Positions 6,113 to 7,947 of a stretch of DNA of 7,947 nucleotides are shown here, one piece after another (within the stretch, counting starts at the first letter, position 1; every line of letters begins with the position of its first letter). Both the position numbers and the translations under genes were made by a program. The notes below the pieces were generated by a model. The model ran no database searches. It saw nothing but the letters and a program-made list of their open reading frames with translations, and was not told the DNA's origin. This DNA is from Bacillota bacterium (GTDB lineage Bacteria; Bacillota_E; Sulfobacillia; Sulfobacillales; Sulfobacillaceae), in assembly GCA_021802375.1 (NCBI GenBank), contig JAKAAL010000158.1, positions 1 to 7,947 of the forward strand, written 5' to 3'.

Positions 6113-7476
6113 AAGTGGGCATAGAGTTGTCCCGTGACTCGCCCCCACCGGTTGCCCCGACCGTATCGAATGCGGTATTGGCGTGCATGGGCGACTAACT
6201 TGGCGGCACACAGGATGATATTTTGAATCACCGTGCGAATACGGCGGCGCTGGGCTACCTTTCGTAAAGGCACATCCTCACGCCCGATCGTAGCCTGGCC
6301 AATGACGCGCAAGAGATTGTACGTCAGGCACGCCAGATGGAGGACGAGTTGGTTGGTGGCAAACTTGCCCGAAGGCAACCGCTCTAAATCCATGTCCGTC
6401 TTGACCTCGCTGTGATATTGTTCCATCGTGCCATGGTCCGGGTACCACGGGAGCACATCGTCCGGGGTGGCGGTTAAAGAGGTCCAGTAAGCCGCGACCT
6501 CAATGTCGGGAATGAGTAAGATCTGGCCATCGGCGGTAATGGTGCGTTCGATGACTTGGTACACGCACCGTTCCGGCGCGTGTCCGCGCCGGGGGGATTC
6601 CTCAAACGCCCCACGATAGACGGATTTTCCCTCTCGCGGAGATGATTTGGCCCCTTCCTGTTTCGCCCGGTCCAACCACGCATCCAAGGATTGCTGGCGA
6701 AGATTGCGCTTGATCAGAAAATCCGCCTGCTCCTCCCGAATCACGTCGATGTTGTCCGTACTGTCGTTGCCGGAGTCGAGCCGCACCAGAATCCGGGGAT
6801 TTTGGGCGGGATCGACCCGTTGGGTGATAATCGCCTGCGCATCGCGCAGGCACTGGACGAGAAAGGCCGGCGTGCCCTTTTGGCAGTGTTGCTTCCCCTC
6901 GCGTAATTCGAAGGCTAAAGCGTACCCGTCATGGCCGAGGTAGCCCATCATGGGGGCATAGCCATCGGTTCCCTTATAGGTCCGCGATACGCCTTCTTTC
7001 TGTGTTTTTCCGTTATCGAAGGGCGAGACATCGCAATCTAAAGGAATATAGGGCTGCCCGTCAATGGTGACGGGCACGAGCCGGGCATACTTCTGGAGTA
7101 GGGCTACATTACTCTCGCGAATAATGGCGCTCCACTGCACCAGCGGGTGCTGATCCCGGGCGGCCGCTTGGCCCAAGCGTTGCCGCACGGTGGGAGCTGA
7201 CGGCACCTGCGAAATGCCCAGACTGAAACCAAAAAAGGGGTCACTCCGATAGGCCTCAATGTGGTCAAAGTCGCTCTTGCCTTGCGCCAACAACCCCATG
7301 TAGGCCACCACGATATCGCGATGCGCAATGTCCGGTTTCAGGTTTTCGGGGATGTGCGTGCGATTGAGTCGCTGGCCTAAGGGTAACTGATCCACTAATG
7401 CGCCAATAATGCCCAGTCCGCCTTGGCTCGAGAGGACTTCGTCTCCTTCTTCCCACACCACGATCGGCCGAACCAT
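6100..7476 (-). CDS. IS1380-family DDE transposase
   Basis: This intact 458-residue transposase should cut and join the ends of the surrounding element. It has the RNase H-like DDE fold of the IS4/IS1380 group. The first acidic residue is probably D149 in CDVSPFDNG, the second D234 in RLDSGND and the third E357 in YHSEVKTDMD, the Y-x-x-E block (Y354 to E357) shared by IS4-like enzymes. The N-terminal ~130 residues are a helical DNA-binding region, with a Gly-rich start (GGLGIIGALVDQLPLG). The region at 255-300 is the usual insertion domain between the second D and E. The C-terminal stretch is basic (ARQYRIRYGRGNRWGR). Length is normal for the family. ATG at 7476 is supported by GGAGGGTGAAGGG directly upstream. 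It is the only gene in the element. No frameshift or stop is seen, so it is likely functional. Confidence 0.96.
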   Translation of the reverse strand: MVRPIVVWEEGDEVLSSQGGLGIIGALVDQLPLGQRLNRTHIPENLKPDIAHRDIVVAYMGLLAQGKSDFDHIEAYRSDPFFGFSLGISQVPSAPTVRQRLGQAAARDQHPLVQWSAIIRESNVALLQKYARLVPVTIDGQPYIPLDCDVSPFDNGKTQKEGVSRTYKGTDGYAPMMGYLGHDGYALAFELREGKQHCQKGTPAFLVQCLRDAQAIITQRVDPAQNPRILVRLDSGNDSTDNIDVIREEQADFLIKRNLRQQSLDAWLDRAKQEGAKSSPREGKSVYRGAFEESPRRGHAPERCVYQVIERTITADGQILLIPDIEVAAYWTSLTATPDDVLPWYPDHGTMEQYHSEVKTDMDLERLPSGKFATNQLVLHLACLTYNLLRVIGQATIGREDVPLRKVAQRRRIRTVIQNIILCAAKLVAHARQYRIRYGRGNRWGRVTGQLYAHFAAG

Positions 7477-7493
7477 CCCTTCACCCTCCGGGT

Positions 7494-7510
7494 GCGGACT
7501 GAAAGTCCGC
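7494..7510. repeat. Hairpin upstream of the transposase ribosome binding site
   Basis: GCGGACT (7494-7500) pairs with AGTCCGC (7504-7510) around a 3-base loop, just 5' of the transposase Shine-Dalgarno sequence on the minus strand. Several insertion sequences use a leader structure here to limit transposase expression from outside transcripts. Here the hairpin itself does not cover the binding site, so any such role is inference. Confidence 0.45.
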
Positions 7511-7558
7511 GTTTTCCTTGATTTTACGCCACTTTGGGAGGGGTTGGCCAGGTTTCCA

Positions 7559-7571
7559 TCACGGATTCAGG
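7559..7571 (-). repeat. Right terminal inverted repeat of the IS1380 element
   Basis: TCACGGATTCAGG is the exact inverse of the left end at 5871-5883. Further in, TGGCCAGGTTTCCA contains the loosely shared GGTTTCCA block. It lies on the transposase 5' side. Confidence 0.9.
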
Positions 7572-7577
7572 TTCTTT
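7572..7577. repeat. Target-site duplication, right copy (TTCTTT)
   Basis: It directly follows the right inverted repeat and equals 5865-5870. Beyond it (7578 onward) the IS1634 leader continues. Confidence 0.82.
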
Positions 7578-7728
7578 GATAATACGAGGCTTCTCCATCG
7601 AAGGGGCAAAATCCTTTGTTAAACGCGGACAATCAGGGAAATTTTTTAGCGATGCATTGAGCTCAGGCGGCTATTCTGGCAAGCAATCATTATATAAGAC
7701 GCGTTTTTGAAGCGGCGCAAGGGTTTGA
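7578..7728 (-). other. Displaced leader of the IS1634 remnant and flanking DNA
   Basis: Removing the IS1380 element and one TTCTTT copy joins this stretch to the Shine-Dalgarno and ATG of the broken transposase at 5844, so its first part must be the leader and left end of the IS1634 copy. I could not locate that end, because the other end was lost in the deletion. No lacI 5' portion is found here. A possible minus-strand promoter is TTGCGC (7720-7715), 17 bases, TTATAT (7697-7692), with TATAAT overlapping at 7694-7689. Confidence 0.4.
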
Positions 7729-7947
7729 GGCTGATTGAGGTCCTTAAGTGTGAAACTTCTGCTAGGACATCCTTGACACCATGCCGCCTCCCATACGCCG
7801 GAAGGACCATCCGGTGCGCATTCCCATCGCTTCCCGGATGCTACCCGTCTTCGCCCTACAGCGCGGGACTCGACTCCTTCGTGATTCCCGGTCGTCAGAT
7901 TTCACGGGACGAGCTTTCGACGCGGCAGCGTTCGCTTCAGGCTACGG
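7729..7947 (-). other. Possible right end of an IS200/IS605 (TnpB) element
   Basis: On the minus strand the run CCTAGCAGAAG (7765-7755), a weak AAGT-N5-ACTT hairpin (7757-7745) and then CCTCAAT resemble the right ends of many IS605/IS1341-type elements. Upstream of it a frame ends ...RSLKRTLPRRKLVP at a TGA near 7896, which would suit a TnpB C-terminus. Another frame is open for 59 codons (7941-7762, Arg/Ser-rich), as is often seen where the tnpB 3' end overlaps its guide RNA. The plus strand is also open from ATG 7781 to the window edge. All of this is pattern memory on a fragment cut by the edge; no coding call is safe. Confidence 0.22.

Larger units (their letters stand above)
5871..7571 (-). 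mobile_element. Complete IS1380-family insertion sequence
   Basis: A 1701-bp element is bounded by perfect 13-bp inverted repeats and a 6-bp direct duplication, and carries one intact transposase gene. Size, end sequence and transposase all fit the IS1380 family. It inserted into the leader of a pre-existing IS1634-type transposase gene: joining 5870 to 7578 restores a continuous leader. Between the left end and the transposase stop (5884-6099) there is no gene, only a palindromic hairpin at 6038-6059. All parts needed for transposition appear intact, so it may still be active. Confidence 0.93.

Noticed and set aside
5880..6198. Overlapping plus-strand frames of 85 and 101 codons at the left end of the IS1380 element
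   Set aside because: They cross the inverted repeat, the hairpins and the 3' end of the transposase gene in antisense. Low-complexity Arg/Ser content suggests chance.
7578..7947. Search for the missing N-terminal half of the LacI regulator beyond the insertion sequences
   Set aside because: No helix-turn-helix start of the LacI type is readable in any frame there, so this is not a simple insertion that split lacI; the front part was deleted or moved.
7781..7947. Plus-strand frame opening with ATG and running off the edge
   Set aside because: It has no ribosome binding site, is rich in Arg/Ser/Pro, and lies opposite a minus-strand frame that better fits a transposon end. It is probably a shadow.
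1..7947. CRISPR array, rRNA, or origin of replication
   Set aside because: No regularly spaced identical repeats, no rRNA signature and no cluster of DnaA boxes or iterons were seen on either strand.

Overview
The window looks like an accessory, insertion-sequence-worn stretch of a bacterial chromosome or large plasmid. Strong AGGAGG-type ribosome binding sites and roughly 50-55% GC (estimated by eye) would suit a Bacillota-type host such as a Sulfobacillus- or Alicyclobacillus-like organism. That is an inference with no rRNA or housekeeping marker behind it.

Layout. Positions 1-484 hold no convincing gene, only a 48-codon open remnant on the minus strand (8-154) and a palindrome at 401-414 that fits the core of a LacI-family operator. 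Positions 485-2803 (plus) encode a large intact Asp-box (BNR) beta-propeller protein of about 770 residues, related to GH74/sialidase-like folds but without a signal peptide. Facing it is an intact membrane protein (3077-3772, minus) of the NiCoT/RcnA/UreH-like nickel-cobalt transporter superfamily. It has a clear hairpin terminator (3042-3062) and, upstream, a spaced inverted repeat plus a tandem repeat that may be regulatory.

Positions 4043-4994 (minus) hold what I read as a decayed operon of very short genes of unknown function, here called C, A, B and D in transcription order. They are packed stop-to-start, with a stop codon that overlaps a perfect ribosome binding site, but each is damaged by a frameshift or stop. 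Next comes the C-terminal third of a LacI-family regulator (5085-5404), itself frameshifted. It is joined directly to the N-terminal third of an IS1634-type transposase (about 5406-5844), which has an in-frame TGA at codon 29.

A complete IS1380-family element (5871-7571, 1701 bp) sits inside the leader of that dead transposase. It has 13-bp perfect terminal inverted repeats, a 6-bp TTCTTT target duplication and an intact 458-residue DDE transposase (6100-7476, minus). The interrupted IS1634 leader resumes at 7578. The last ~220 bases may be the right end of an IS200/IS605-type (TnpB) element; this is tentative.

How it fits together. Two intact genes (Asp-box protein and metal transporter) border a region eroded by successive events: loss of the front of a lacI gene at a junction with an IS1634 copy, nonsense decay of that copy, then insertion of an IS1380 element that still looks active. 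The most unusual items are the cytoplasmic GH74-like propeller with a candidate LacI-type operator upstream, the decayed miniature operon, and the nested insertion with its 6-bp duplication.
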